Positions 19,005-27,772 of a DNA stretch of 51,935 bases are shown one piece after another. The stretch's first letter is position 1, and each line of letters starts with the position of its first letter. This DNA is from Sedimentisphaerales bacterium (GTDB taxonomy: Bacteria > Planctomycetota > Phycisphaerae > Sedimentisphaerales > Anaerohalosphaeraceae): assembly GCA_016930745.1 (NCBI GenBank), contig JAFGGE010000051.1, positions 1 to 51,935 on the forward strand, in the 5' to 3' direction. The notes under the pieces are model-generated. The model was not told where the DNA came from. It ran no database searches and saw only the letters and a list, made by a program, of their open reading frames with translations. Both the position numbers and the translations under genes were made by a program.

Positions 19005-19784
19005 TCAGTCAGGCAACGGACGCACCCAGATATTGCGGAAGTGGACCGGATTGCCGTGGTCCTGCAACTGGATCGGCATCGTATCCGGATGATATCGATA
19101 CTTAGCCAATTGTTTGTGATCGGTAACCCCTTCAATCACCCAATGATCCTGCACCAGTACGCCGTTATGGAGCACCGTAACCGTGCCGGGTTTAACCACC
19201 TCGTTGCTGCCCGGGGCCTTAAAGATCGGCCGATGGAAGATGATGTCGTAGCTCTGCCACTGACCCGGCCCGCGCGAGGCATTGACATCCGGCTTCTTCT
19301 GGCCGTACACCGCCGACGCCTGGCCGTCCGGATAGGTATCGTTATTGAAGGAATCGAGAATCTGGATTTCATAGGTACTCATCAGGAAGAGGCCGCTGTT
19401 GCCGCGTCCCTGACTGCTGCCCTTGACCTCCGACGGGGTGGCCCATTCGATATGAAGCTGCATGGACCCGAATTTTTGCCTGGTCTGGATATAGCCGGCC
19501 TTGTCCACCGAGGCTAAAACGCCATCCACCACATGCCAGTCGGCTTTGCGATTGCGATTGGCGTGTTCCCACTGGTCCATATTCGAACCGTCAAACAGAA
19601 CGATGGCATCGGAGGGGGGCAGATCATCGGTCTTGCCGGGCGTAACCACGGTCGGGCGAGGCTCAAATTCATCGTGGACGTGATACCCGTTGGGCTTGAG
19701 CGGGGTATCCTGATAGCCGTCCACAGGAATCCCGATCGTACAAATTACCAAAAGACCTGCCAGAATCAGGATCGATCGCTTCAT
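19005..19784 (-). CDS. Secreted DUF1080 (3-keto-disaccharide hydrolase / glycosyl hydrolase-like) protein
   Basis: The 259-residue exported protein has a signal peptide (about 1-23) and one DUF1080 domain with a concanavalin-like fold. Family marks are AIVLFDGSNMDQWEH (about 60), WHVVDGVLASVDKAGYIQT (about 83), GRGNSGLFLMSTYEIQILDS (about 126) and a closing FRNIWVRPL. Members of the family are carbohydrate-active and some cleave 3-keto-disaccharides; activity here is unproven. A good ribosome site (GGAAAGGAAG) precedes ATG 19784. It is divergent from the ECF sigma operon, sharing a 225-bp intergenic region. Confidence 0.92.
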   Translation of the reverse strand: MKRSILILAGLLVICTIGIPVDGYQDTPLKPNGYHVHDEFEPRPTVVTPGKTDDLPPSDAIVLFDGSNMDQWEHANRNRKADWHVVDGVLASVDKAGYIQTRQKFGSMQLHIEWATPSEVKGSSQGRGNSGLFLMSTYEIQILDSFNNDTYPDGQASAVYGQKKPDVNASRGPGQWQSYDIIFHRPIFKAPGSNEVVKPGTVTVLHNGVLVQDHWVIEGVTDHKQLAKYRYHPDTMPIQLQDHGNPVHFRNIWVRPLPD

Positions 19785-19959
19785 GTTTCTTCCTTTCCAA
19801 TAATCCGTACATCAAAAACGTCAAAATAAGCTCCAGGAATCCCTGCCGGACCTTCGGCAGCGGTTCGAAAAGAATACCAGATCGAGCGACTTAAAACAAT
19901 CCGAATTTTTTACATGATTGGCGTTGAAATAACTTTTACAGAATTTTTACGTTTTTTCT

Positions 19960-19990
19960 GTCAACCACCGGTGTACGATACCTGTCTAAA
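19960..19990 (+). promoter_or_regulatory. Possible ECF-type autoregulatory promoter
   Basis: GTCAACC (19960-19966) and GTCTAAA (19984-19990) are 17 bases apart, just before the ECF sigma gene. AAC in the -35 and GTC/TCTAA in the -10 are common in ECF promoters. If used, the mRNA leader before TTG 20010 would be only about 12 nt. This is inference from pattern and position. Confidence 0.35.
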
Positions 19991-20009
19991 CAGCAGTTGG
20001 AGCACGGCC

Positions 20010-20603
20010 TTGACGGACAGAACCGACAAATTACTGTTGGAAGCCCATAGGCGGGGCGATCCAGCGGCGTTCGACCAATTGGTGCGCCGTCATGGGGGTG
20101 CTGTTCTTGGATATCTGGAAAAGATGACCGGCGATGCGACCCGGGCCGAGGATATGTTTCAGGAAACCTTCCGACGGGTCCATGAAAAGGCGCATACACT
20201 CCGGTCGGACAATGTCAAAGCATGGCTCTTTACCATCGCAACGCGAATCGCACTGGACCATTTTCGAAAAGAAAGGCGTTTTCGAACGATTTCCCTGGAT
20301 CAGGGAATGGATTGCAATGACGGGGATTGTCAGGACTTGGCTTGCGTGGTTTTAACAGATACTACAACCGATCCGGCCCGCAGCGCTGAACAGACCGAGC
20401 GCATCGAACAGGTCCGCCGGGCTATCCTCGATCTGCCCGCCAAACAGCGCGTCACCCTGATCCTTGGGTATTACCAGCAGCTCAGTTATGCGAGCATTGC
20501 CGAGGCGCTGGGATGTTCGCATGGAACCGTTAAGACGCAGATGTTCCGGGCCCTTAAATCATTGGCCAGACGACTGCCGGAAGCTGCGGGAGAAATAGCA
20601 TGA
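20010..20603 (+). CDS. RNA polymerase ECF sigma factor
   Basis: This extracytoplasmic-function sigma factor would direct RNA polymerase to a small regulon when released by its anti-sigma partner. A TTG at 20010 with GGAG eight bases upstream gives 197 residues, normal for the class; the longer frame from 19914 adds a non-conserved, hydrophobic tail read from AT-rich DNA. Region 2 covers about 20-95 (DQLVRRHG, ATRAEDMFQETFRRVHEK, AWLFTIATRIALDHFRKERR). Region 4 covers about 135-190 (RRAILDLPAKQRVTLILGYYQQLSYASIAEALGC, SHGTVKTQMFRALKSL). Its last codons overlap the ATG of the anti-sigma gene by 4 bp, so the two are made in fixed ratio. Confidence 0.95.
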   Translation: MTDRTDKLLLEAHRRGDPAAFDQLVRRHGGAVLGYLEKMTGDATRAEDMFQETFRRVHEKAHTLRSDNVKAWLFTIATRIALDHFRKERRFRTISLDQGMDCNDGDCQDLACVVLTDTTTDPARSAEQTERIEQVRRAILDLPAKQRVTLILGYYQQLSYASIAEALGCSHGTVKTQMFRALKSLARRLPEAAGEIA

Positions 20604-22381
20604 CCCGCCATGTAAATGAAGATCAATTAATTCAATACTTGTTCGACCTGGCCGAACCGGCCGACAAACAGGCCGTCGCCGCGCATGTCGAACAATGCCC
20701 GATCTGTCGGGCCGAGATGCAGCGGCTCAAAGACAGATATGCCTCGCTGGATCTGCTGGCAGGCGAAATGACGGTCTCCGAAGAATTGCTGGCGGCGGTC
20801 GTGGCCGAAAGCAAAAAGCCGCACGGCGGACAACGCTGGTTCGGCATGCCGCCGGTCTGGCTCGGCGCTATGGCCGCCGTTCTGGTGATCGGATTGGCGA
20901 TTCTGGTTTCTCAACTCAGCGAGAAAAAAACAGGGACGGAGCTTGCCCTCGGGCCAGCGGAGAAACCCACAAGCTATGCTTTTTATGACGAAACAAAGGA
21001 TTCTAAAAGAAGCCTTTTCTCTAAAAGTAATTTCGAGGAAGAACCTCCGTTTGCCCCGGCCAGCGCCATCGAGTTGAACGTGCTTCCCTCGCGGGACAGT
21101 TTGCAGTTGACTATCTATAACTCCGCCGACCTGACCCTGGTGCGGGAGACCCGGAAACTGACCTTCAAACGCGGCTGGAACTGGCTGCAATTCATGTGGG
21201 CCAATACCCTGATCGATCCGACCAGCCTGACCCTGGAGCCCCTGGAGAACAAGGATAAAATCGAGGTCCAGCAACTGGTCTATCCACCGCGGCTCAGGGA
21301 ACTGGGCCGCTGGCTCATTCATTCCGACATCGTCGGACAGGTGCCGGTCCAGATTACCTATATGACCAGCGGCCTGAGCTGGCGGGCCTTTTATATGGGC
21401 ACGCTGACGCCGGAGGAAACCCACGTAAAGCTGTCCGGCTATGTCCGCGTGGACAACCGCAGCGGGGAAGACTACGAGAACGCCCAGACACGCCTTCTGG
21501 TCGGCAAGGTCCACCTGCTCGATCAGATCGCCGACCTGGCCCGACGTCAGTATGCCTACGGTTCTCCCATCGCAGGAGCGAAAGATGAAAGCAGTTCACT
21601 GATTACCTCATGGTTTAACTGGCAGGAAGACCGGAAATCAAATACAGGACTTACAGATTTTATGGTAACCAATGGCGTCGTAACAATGGATTCAGGTGCC
21701 CTGGCGCCCAAAGAGATCGTAAAAGAAGGCCTCAGCGAATACTTCCTGTACACCATCGAAGGCACGGAAACCATTCCTCACGAATGGGGCAAGCGTCTGC
21801 CTTCCTTTGAGACGGATCGGATTCCCGTAATCAGTCTGTATAAGTATGATGAACAACGCTGGGGCGATCAGGCGATCCGGTTTGTTTCGTTTACGAATGA
21901 CACCGAACACGAACTGGGCCAGACACCCATACCCAACGGACAGGTCAAAATTTATCGTAACACCGGCGATACAGCACGCCTTTCTTATGTGGGAGGTACG
22001 GATATCAAGTACATCCCGGTAAACGAAGAGATCGAATTGAATCTGGGCCCGGCGTCCCAGGTCAAGGTTGAGCCGGTCCTGATGGATCAGAAGACGGATC
22101 ATTACGAATTCGACCGTAAAAACAATATCACCGGCTGGGATGAAATCCAGACCTGGAAACTGACAGTCACCAACGCCCGCCGGCTGCCCATCAAGGTGGA
22201 AATCTACCGCCATTTCGAAACACCGTATTGGGATATCTCCAACCGGGGTCAGTCTGGCGAGTATGAAAAGGAAGACCTGGATTCGGTCAAATATACCCTG
22301 CAGCTTGAACCCGAATCTAAAACGGAATTTGAATATAGTGTAACGACCTATCACGGCACACGCCGGGAGGGACGAAAATGA
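20600..22381 (+). CDS. Anti-sigma factor with zinc-finger domain, TM helix and DUF4139-like ectodomain
   Basis: The 593-residue membrane protein should bind the ECF sigma factor in the cytoplasm and sense a signal outside. The N-terminal zinc-binding anti-sigma motif is His29-X3-Cys33-X2-Cys36 (HVEQCPIC). A single membrane helix follows (about 86-104). The outer part (about 155-593) is a complete DUF4139-like domain: LQLTIYNSADLTLVRETRKL, a TLIDPTSL block, GLSWRAFYMGTLTPEE, RSGEDYENAQTRLLVGKVHL, then after a variable linker KEGLSEYFLYTIEGTETIP. The same domain is encoded five more times downstream as secreted proteins. The start overlaps the sigma stop by 4 bp (ATGA). An anti-sigma factor with this ectodomain is unusual to my knowledge. 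Confidence 0.92.
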   Translation: MTRHVNEDQLIQYLFDLAEPADKQAVAAHVEQCPICRAEMQRLKDRYASLDLLAGEMTVSEELLAAVVAESKKPHGGQRWFGMPPVWLGAMAAVLVIGLAILVSQLSEKKTGTELALGPAEKPTSYAFYDETKDSKRSLFSKSNFEEEPPFAPASAIELNVLPSRDSLQLTIYNSADLTLVRETRKLTFKRGWNWLQFMWANTLIDPTSLTLEPLENKDKIEVQQLVYPPRLRELGRWLIHSDIVGQVPVQITYMTSGLSWRAFYMGTLTPEETHVKLSGYVRVDNRSGEDYENAQTRLLVGKVHLLDQIADLARRQYAYGSPIAGAKDESSSLITSWFNWQEDRKSNTGLTDFMVTNGVVTMDSGALAPKEIVKEGLSEYFLYTIEGTETIPHEWGKRLPSFETDRIPVISLYKYDEQRWGDQAIRFVSFTNDTEHELGQTPIPNGQVKIYRNTGDTARLSYVGGTDIKYIPVNEEIELNLGPASQVKVEPVLMDQKTDHYEFDRKNNITGWDEIQTWKLTVTNARRLPIKVEIYRHFETPYWDISNRGQSGEYEKEDLDSVKYTLQLEPESKTEFEYSVTTYHGTRREGRK

Positions 22382-23733
22382 AACGAAAAATGCTCTTTAT
22401 TGCCCTATGTGCTTTCACTGCAGCACCATCCGTCCGAGGCAAGGTGGATCTGGTTACCCTGCCATCGCGGGAAAGAGTCCAGATCACGATCTACAATTCC
22501 GCCGACCTGACCCTGGTGCGGGAGGCCCGACCGCTGACGCTGAAAGAAGGAAACAATTCCCTGCAATTTTCCTGGGAAAACACCCTGATCGATCCGACCA
22601 GCCTGGAGATGCTGCCCAAGGCCCACGCCGATGCCATCCATATTGCGGAATTGACCTACCCGCCGCGGGTTAGGAACCTGGGCCTTTGGAATATCACCAG
22701 CGAAGTGGCGGAAAAGGTGCCGGTGGAAATCACGTATCTCACCAGTGGACTCACCTGGCGGGCCTTCTATATGGGGACATTGACCTCCGACGAAAAACAC
22801 ATGCGGCTGCAAGGGTATGTCCGCGTAACCAACAACAGCGGCGAGGATTATGAAAACGCCCAGACCCGTCTGATTGTCGGCAAGGTCCATCTGCTGGATG
22901 AAATTGCCGCCCTGGCCCGTCGTCAATATCCGTATGGAAGTCCCGTTCCCGTGCCGCGGTCTGTCTCCGGTCCGGTGGTCATGGAGAAAATGGCGGAAGT
23001 AACATGGTCCCGAAGAGCCGGCGTGGAACTGGCGGCTGCGGGAGAAATGGCAGACAAAAAAGAAATCATAAAAGAAGGCCTGAGCGAATATTTCCTTTAT
23101 ACGATTGAAGGAACCGAAACCATCCCCACCGGCTGGTCCAAGCGGCTGCCCAGTTTTGACACCGACGAGATCCCCGTCATCAACCTGTACAAATACGATG
23201 AAAACCGGTTCGGCACAGTGGTTGTCCGTTATTTGAGTTTTAAGAATGACGAAGAACATGAACTGGGCGAAACGCCGATCCCCGGAGGAAATTTAAAAGT
23301 CTACCGTAATCTCGATCCGCAGCAGCATTTGAGTTATATCGGCCAGTCGTCCTTTAAATACATCCCGGTCGACGAAGACGTCGAATTAAACCTGGGCGCG
23401 GTGTCCGATGTGGTCGTGGAACCGAAGCTCATGGACGCCAAAACGGAAAATTACCGCTTTGATCGGCGTAATAATATTTCCGGCTGGGACGATGTGCAGA
23501 CCTGGACTATGGAAGTACGCAACACCCGCGACATTCCGGTCAAGATCGAAATCTATCGCACCTTCGGGACCTCCTACTGGAAGATTACCAACAAGGGCGT
23601 TTTCGGCGAATTCTCCAAGGAAGACCTTTTCAGCGTCAAATACACGATCCTTCTGCCGCCGTTTTCCAAGCAGGCTTTTGAATATACCGTACGGTTTTAT
23701 CAGGGGACCCGACAGGAGGATTGGAAGCCATGA
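22378..23733 (+). CDS. Secreted DUF4139-like protein, array copy B
   Basis: The 451-residue exported protein has a signal peptide (about 1-20) and is otherwise a stand-alone version of the anti-sigma ectodomain. The mature protein starts GKVDLVTLPSRERVQITIYNS and keeps every block: SADLTLVREARPLTL, ENTLIDPTSLEM, SGLTWRAFYMGTLTSDEKH, NNSGEDYENAQTRLIVGKVH, a linker of about 40 residues differing from its paralogues, then KEGLSEYFLYTIEGTETIPTGWSKRLPSF and a C-terminal YEVRN-like beta half. DUF4139 proteins are of unknown function (MuiA-like). It overlaps the anti-sigma gene by 4 bp with GGAGGG upstream, so it is translationally coupled. Confidence 0.9.
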   Translation: MKRKMLFIALCAFTAAPSVRGKVDLVTLPSRERVQITIYNSADLTLVREARPLTLKEGNNSLQFSWENTLIDPTSLEMLPKAHADAIHIAELTYPPRVRNLGLWNITSEVAEKVPVEITYLTSGLTWRAFYMGTLTSDEKHMRLQGYVRVTNNSGEDYENAQTRLIVGKVHLLDEIAALARRQYPYGSPVPVPRSVSGPVVMEKMAEVTWSRRAGVELAAAGEMADKKEIIKEGLSEYFLYTIEGTETIPTGWSKRLPSFDTDEIPVINLYKYDENRFGTVVVRYLSFKNDEEHELGETPIPGGNLKVYRNLDPQQHLSYIGQSSFKYIPVDEDVELNLGAVSDVVVEPKLMDAKTENYRFDRRNNISGWDDVQTWTMEVRNTRDIPVKIEIYRTFGTSYWKITNKGVFGEFSKEDLFSVKYTILLPPFSKQAFEYTVRFYQGTRQEDWKP

Positions 23734-25112
23734 AACGTCAGATCATCCTTTTGATTATTCTCATCACAGCTACCGTCGGTTGGGCAAAAATCGATCTGGT
23801 CACCCTGCCGGTCCGGGATACTGTACAGCTCACAATCTATAACTCCGCAGACCTTACTTTGGTGCGGGAAACCAGAAGGCTTACCCTCAACCAGGGGACC
23901 AATTATCTGCAGTTCTCCTGGGCCAATACCCTGATCGACCCGACCAGCCTGAGAATGATGCCCAAAGCCCATGCCGACAAGATCGATATCCATTATTTAA
24001 CCTTCCCGCCGCGGGTGCAGAACCTGGGGCTTTGGCAAATCGAAAGCGAGATTGACGGCAGCGAACCGGTAGAGATCCTGTACCTGACCAGCGGCCTGAC
24101 CTGGCGGGCGTTTTATATGGGCACGCTGACGCCGGACGAAAAATACCTGCAATTGCAGGCCTATGTCCGCGTCCAGAACCATTCCGGGGAGGATTACGAA
24201 AACGCCCAGACGCGCCTGATCGTCGGAAAGGTGCACCTGCTCGATCAAATCGCCGACCTGGCCCGGAGGCTGCCGCCCTATGGAAGTCCTGTCCCCATGC
24301 CCACAGATGAAGGAGTCCGCCTGGGAGACGACTATGCCGACAAACTCAATGTTCTCTATGACCAGCCCCAGATGGTAGGCTTTGGCATGATGGGGGGAAT
24401 GGGCGGAATGGGGGGATTTGGGGGCGCGATGAGAATCAAAGAAATCGTCAAGGAAGGCCTGAGCGAGTACTTTTTGTACACCATCGAGGGAACCGAGACG
24501 ATTGAGAACAACTGGGCCAAGCGATTGCCCAGCTTCTCCGAAGACCGGATTCCCGTCGAAAGCCTTTACAAATACGATGAGCAGCGATGGGGCAACGCCG
24601 CTGTCCGCTATGTATCGTTTGCCAATGACACGGAGCACAAGCTGGGCAAGACACCTGTCCCGGACGGCACGGTTCGAATCTATCGTAGTCTGGAAGACCG
24701 CGCTCTGGCCTATGTAGGCGCAACAGACATCAAGTATATCCCGGTCGATGAAGATATCGAGCTAAACCTGGGGGCCGATCCGCAGGTAACCATCGAGCCG
24801 GTCCTGATGGACAGCAAGACCGACAATTACCGCTTCGACCGGCGCAATACTATTTCCGGCTGGGATGAAATCCAGACTTGGAAGGTCACAGTGACCAATA
24901 CGCGTACATTGCCCGTCAAGGTAGAGATATATCGTAATTTCGAGACCGGTTACTGGACCATTCGCCATCAGGGCGAGCACGGCGAGTATGAAAAAGAGGA
25001 TCTGGACACGGCCAAATACACCTTCCAATTAGAGCCGCGATCCAAAAAAGAATGGCAATATGTGTTGACCATTTTCCATGGGACACGTCAAGAAGACTGG
25101 AAAGAAAATTAG
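23730..25112 (+). CDS. Secreted DUF4139-like protein, array copy C (Met/Gly-rich linker)
   Basis: The product is 460 residues. ATG 23730 overlaps the previous stop by 4 bp and has AGGAGG upstream; a TTG nine bases earlier is less likely. A signal peptide (about 1-19, ending VGWA) precedes KIDLVTLPVRDTVQLTIYNS. The conserved blocks match the other copies, including SGLTWRAFYMGTLTPDEKY and SGEDYENAQTRLIVGKVHLLDQIADLARR. The central linker (DNA about 24285-24435) is unlike the other copies: it has MVGFGMMGGMGGMGG, rich in Met and Gly, which might bind a soft metal or simply be flexible. The C-terminal half is closest to that of the anti-sigma ectodomain (WDEIQTWK, YEKEDLD). Confidence 0.9.
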   Translation: MKRQIILLIILITATVGWAKIDLVTLPVRDTVQLTIYNSADLTLVRETRRLTLNQGTNYLQFSWANTLIDPTSLRMMPKAHADKIDIHYLTFPPRVQNLGLWQIESEIDGSEPVEILYLTSGLTWRAFYMGTLTPDEKYLQLQAYVRVQNHSGEDYENAQTRLIVGKVHLLDQIADLARRLPPYGSPVPMPTDEGVRLGDDYADKLNVLYDQPQMVGFGMMGGMGGMGGFGGAMRIKEIVKEGLSEYFLYTIEGTETIENNWAKRLPSFSEDRIPVESLYKYDEQRWGNAAVRYVSFANDTEHKLGKTPVPDGTVRIYRSLEDRALAYVGATDIKYIPVDEDIELNLGADPQVTIEPVLMDSKTDNYRFDRRNTISGWDEIQTWKVTVTNTRTLPVKVEIYRNFETGYWTIRHQGEHGEYEKEDLDTAKYTFQLEPRSKKEWQYVLTIFHGTRQEDWKEN

Positions 25113-25155
25113 GAAAGAACGATTCAGACATGAAACGTTGTAAAAGGAGACGATT

Positions 25156-26307
25156 ATGAACGGCAAGAAAAGTATTTTTGTAGTAACGGTCCTGGCGCTT
25201 CTGGCGGTTCCGGCTCTGGCGCGGATCAAACTGGTGGCCCTGCCGGAGCGGGCAGCCACGGTCATCCGACTGGACAATCCCAACGCCACCCTCATCGAAG
25301 AGGAACGCGTATTGACCCTGCAGAAAGGCCTCAACAAGGTGGACTTTTCCTGGAAGGCCGTCAGCATCGACGAAGACAGCATTCGCCTGACCGTCCTGGA
25401 CCACCCCGATCAGGTAAACCTGCTCAATGTCAGCTATCCGCCCAACGAAGCGGCCCTGGTCTGGGAGATTTCCAGCAGCGGCGATTACGCCGAGACGGTG
25501 CGGATCAGCTATCTGCTTCGCAATATCGACCGGTTGGTGACTTATAAAGCCGTCGCGGACAAGGAAGAGACCAAACTGGACCTGCGCAGCTATCTGATCC
25601 TGCGTAACTTCAGCGGCGAGGATTTCGACAAGGCCCGTGTATTGCTGGATTACGGCGAGGCCTTCGAACAGGGAATCGACCATGAGGAAACCAAGCAGCT
25701 TCTGTTCCTCAAGGCCCCCGAGGTGCCGGTCACCAAGGTCTGGACCTGGGATGTCCGACGTGTGCCCCGACAACACTGGGATCCCAGCAAAGTCGAGGGC
25801 GAAAACGTCGGAATCCCCGTCAGCTACCGCATCGTCAACAACAAGGAAAGCAAACTGGGCGAGTTCGCCCTCTGGGGCGGCAAGGCCCGCCTGTTCCAGG
25901 ATGACGGACACGACAGCACGATCTTCCTGGGAGAAGACAATACGGCGATGGTGCCGGTCGGCGAGAAGACCGAACTGTACATCGGCGACAGCCGCGACAT
26001 CGTGGTCACCCAAAAACAGATGCGCGATCAGCAGATCAACCTCCGCAAAAACAATGAGGGCAAGATCGTGCTGTATGACACCGATGAGATCCTGACCGCC
26101 AAGATCGAAAACTTCAAGGACAAGCCCGCCGTCCTGACCATGATCCAGCAGATCCCCGGCCAGTGGGACATGGAAGACTGCAATATGGAATACAAGCGCA
26201 AGGACGCCTATACGCTGGAATTCGAGATCTCGCTGCCGGCCCGTACCGCCGACGGCCCGGCCAGCAAGGAATTAACCATGCACTACCACCGGCGAAATGT
26301 CAGGTAA
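25156..26307 (+). CDS. Secreted DUF4139-like protein, array copy D (short, divergent)
   Basis: The 383-residue exported protein is a distant member of the same family. A signal peptide (about 1-21, ending VPALA) leads to RIKLVALPERAATVIRLDNP, which parallels KVDLTTLPxRExVQITIYNS in the others. It keeps NFSGEDFDKARVLLDYG (compare NSGEDYENAQTRLIVG) and VPVGEKTELYIGDSRDIVV (compare IPVDEDVELNLG), but the YNSADLTLVRE and SGLTWRAFYMG blocks are changed and there is no long variable linker. The start has AAGGAG six bases upstream and lies 43 bp after copy C. Being the one diverged copy in a tight array suggests a separate role, for instance partner or chaperone; that is speculation. Confidence 0.88.
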   Translation: MNGKKSIFVVTVLALLAVPALARIKLVALPERAATVIRLDNPNATLIEEERVLTLQKGLNKVDFSWKAVSIDEDSIRLTVLDHPDQVNLLNVSYPPNEAALVWEISSSGDYAETVRISYLLRNIDRLVTYKAVADKEETKLDLRSYLILRNFSGEDFDKARVLLDYGEAFEQGIDHEETKQLLFLKAPEVPVTKVWTWDVRRVPRQHWDPSKVEGENVGIPVSYRIVNNKESKLGEFALWGGKARLFQDDGHDSTIFLGEDNTAMVPVGEKTELYIGDSRDIVVTQKQMRDQQINLRKNNEGKIVLYDTDEILTAKIENFKDKPAVLTMIQQIPGQWDMEDCNMEYKRKDAYTLEFEISLPARTADGPASKELTMHYHRRNVR

Positions 26308-26353
26308 TTCGTCGCCTATAAGAAACGAAACCTGTCGCGAAAGGAGTAGTATC

Positions 26354-27772
26354 ATGAAACGCTTGCTCTATATTGCAATAGGGGCGATCTTCGCTTCGCC
26401 TTTGTTGGCCAAGGTGGATCTGACCACCCTGCCCTCGAGGGAAACCGTCCAGATCACGATCTATAATTCCGCCGACCTGACGCTGGTCCGGGAAGCCCGT
26501 CCCCTGACCCTTAAGAATGGTCTGAATAACCTGCAATTCTCCTGGGAAAATACCCTTATTGATCCGACCAGCCTGGAGATGTTTCCCCGGGCTCATGCCG
26601 ACGCGATCGATATTGCCGAACTGGTCTATCCTCCCCGCGTCAAGAACCTGGGATTATGGAACATCACCAGCGAAGTGGCCGGCAAGGTTCCTGTGGAGAT
26701 CACCTATTTCACCTCCGGCCTGACCTGGCGGGCCTTCTATATGGGCACCCTGACGCCGGATGAGAAGACCATGCAGTTGCAGGGGTATGTCCGGGTAACC
26801 AACAACAGCGGGGAAGATTATGAAAATGCACAAACCCGGCTGATCGTCGGCAAGGTCCATCTCCTGGATGAAATCGCCGCCCTGGCCCGCCGGCAGTATC
26901 CCTATGGAAGTCCTGTCCAGCCCCCGCCGCCTGTTGCCATGCCCGCTCCTGCCAGGGCCCCAGAGGCACGCGCAAGATACTCAGTGGCTCGCGGTATAAT
27001 GACCGAGGAACCGGCCTTGCCCCCCAAGGAGATCCAGAAAGAAGGGCTTAGCGAATATTTCCTTTACACCATCGAAGGCACGGAAACCATCCCGACCGGC
27101 TGGTCCAAACGCCTGCCCAGCATGAATGTCGCTGAAATCCCCGTTGTCAATCTGTACAAATTCGACGAGCAGCGATTCGGTCGTGCCGTGGTGCGATACC
27201 TCAGCTTCAAGAATGACCAGCAGCATAAACTGGGCGAAACGCCCATCCCCGGCGGCCTGTTAAAGGTCTATCGCAACCTCGATCCGCAGCAGCACCTGGC
27301 CTACATTGGACAGTCCTCTTTCAAATACATCCCGGTCGATGAGGATGTGGAGCTGAACCTGGGCGGTGTCGCCGATGTGGTCGTCGAACCAACCCTGATG
27401 GACTACCAGACCGAGAACTTTCGGTTTAACAATGACCGGAACGTTACCGGCTGGGACGATGTGCAGCAATGGAAGATCGAGGTTCGCAACACCCGTGACC
27501 TGACGGTGAAGGTGGAAGTCTATCGCCATTTTGGAACACAATACTGGAACATAAAAAACTCCGGTGAAACCGGTGTATTTGAAAAAGAAGACCTCGACAC
27601 CATCAAGTACACACTCACCCTCGAGCCGCAGGCCAAGCAAACCTTTCAATATGTCCTGCGGATGCATCAGGGCACGCGTCAGGAAGACTGGAAAGATAGC
27701 GCTTCGGCATCCAATACAAACAGCAGCAATTCGTATTTCAGGGTGAAGCCTTATGAAACCGCCGGCTTATAA
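26354..27772 (+). CDS. Secreted DUF4139-like protein, array copy E (Pro/Ala-rich linker)
   Basis: The product is 472 residues. ATG 26354 is used because AAAGGAG lies in front and it opens a signal peptide (MKRLLYIAIGAIFASPLLA); the longer frame from 26297 overlaps copy D and adds an implausible tail. The mature protein KVDLTTLPSRETVQITIYNSADL carries all family blocks. The central linker (DNA about 26905-27030) is Pro/Ala-rich (QPPPPVAMPAPARAPEARAR). A Ser/Asn-rich tail after TRQEDWKD is extra compared with copies B and C. DNA of its second half is nearly identical in places to copy F, pointing to recent duplication or gene conversion. Confidence 0.9.
   Translation: MKRLLYIAIGAIFASPLLAKVDLTTLPSRETVQITIYNSADLTLVREARPLTLKNGLNNLQFSWENTLIDPTSLEMFPRAHADAIDIAELVYPPRVKNLGLWNITSEVAGKVPVEITYFTSGLTWRAFYMGTLTPDEKTMQLQGYVRVTNNSGEDYENAQTRLIVGKVHLLDEIAALARRQYPYGSPVQPPPPVAMPAPARAPEARARYSVARGIMTEEPALPPKEIQKEGLSEYFLYTIEGTETIPTGWSKRLPSMNVAEIPVVNLYKFDEQRFGRAVVRYLSFKNDQQHKLGETPIPGGLLKVYRNLDPQQHLAYIGQSSFKYIPVDEDVELNLGGVADVVVEPTLMDYQTENFRFNNDRNVTGWDDVQQWKIEVRNTRDLTVKVEVYRHFGTQYWNIKNSGETGVFEKEDLDTIKYTLTLEPQAKQTFQYVLRMHQGTRQEDWKDSASASNTNSSNSYFRVKPYETAGL

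Noticed and set aside
19845..19866. CTGCCG...CGGCAG hairpin upstream of the sigma gene as a terminator
   Set aside because: There is no T-run next to it on either strand, so it is not a standard intrinsic terminator.
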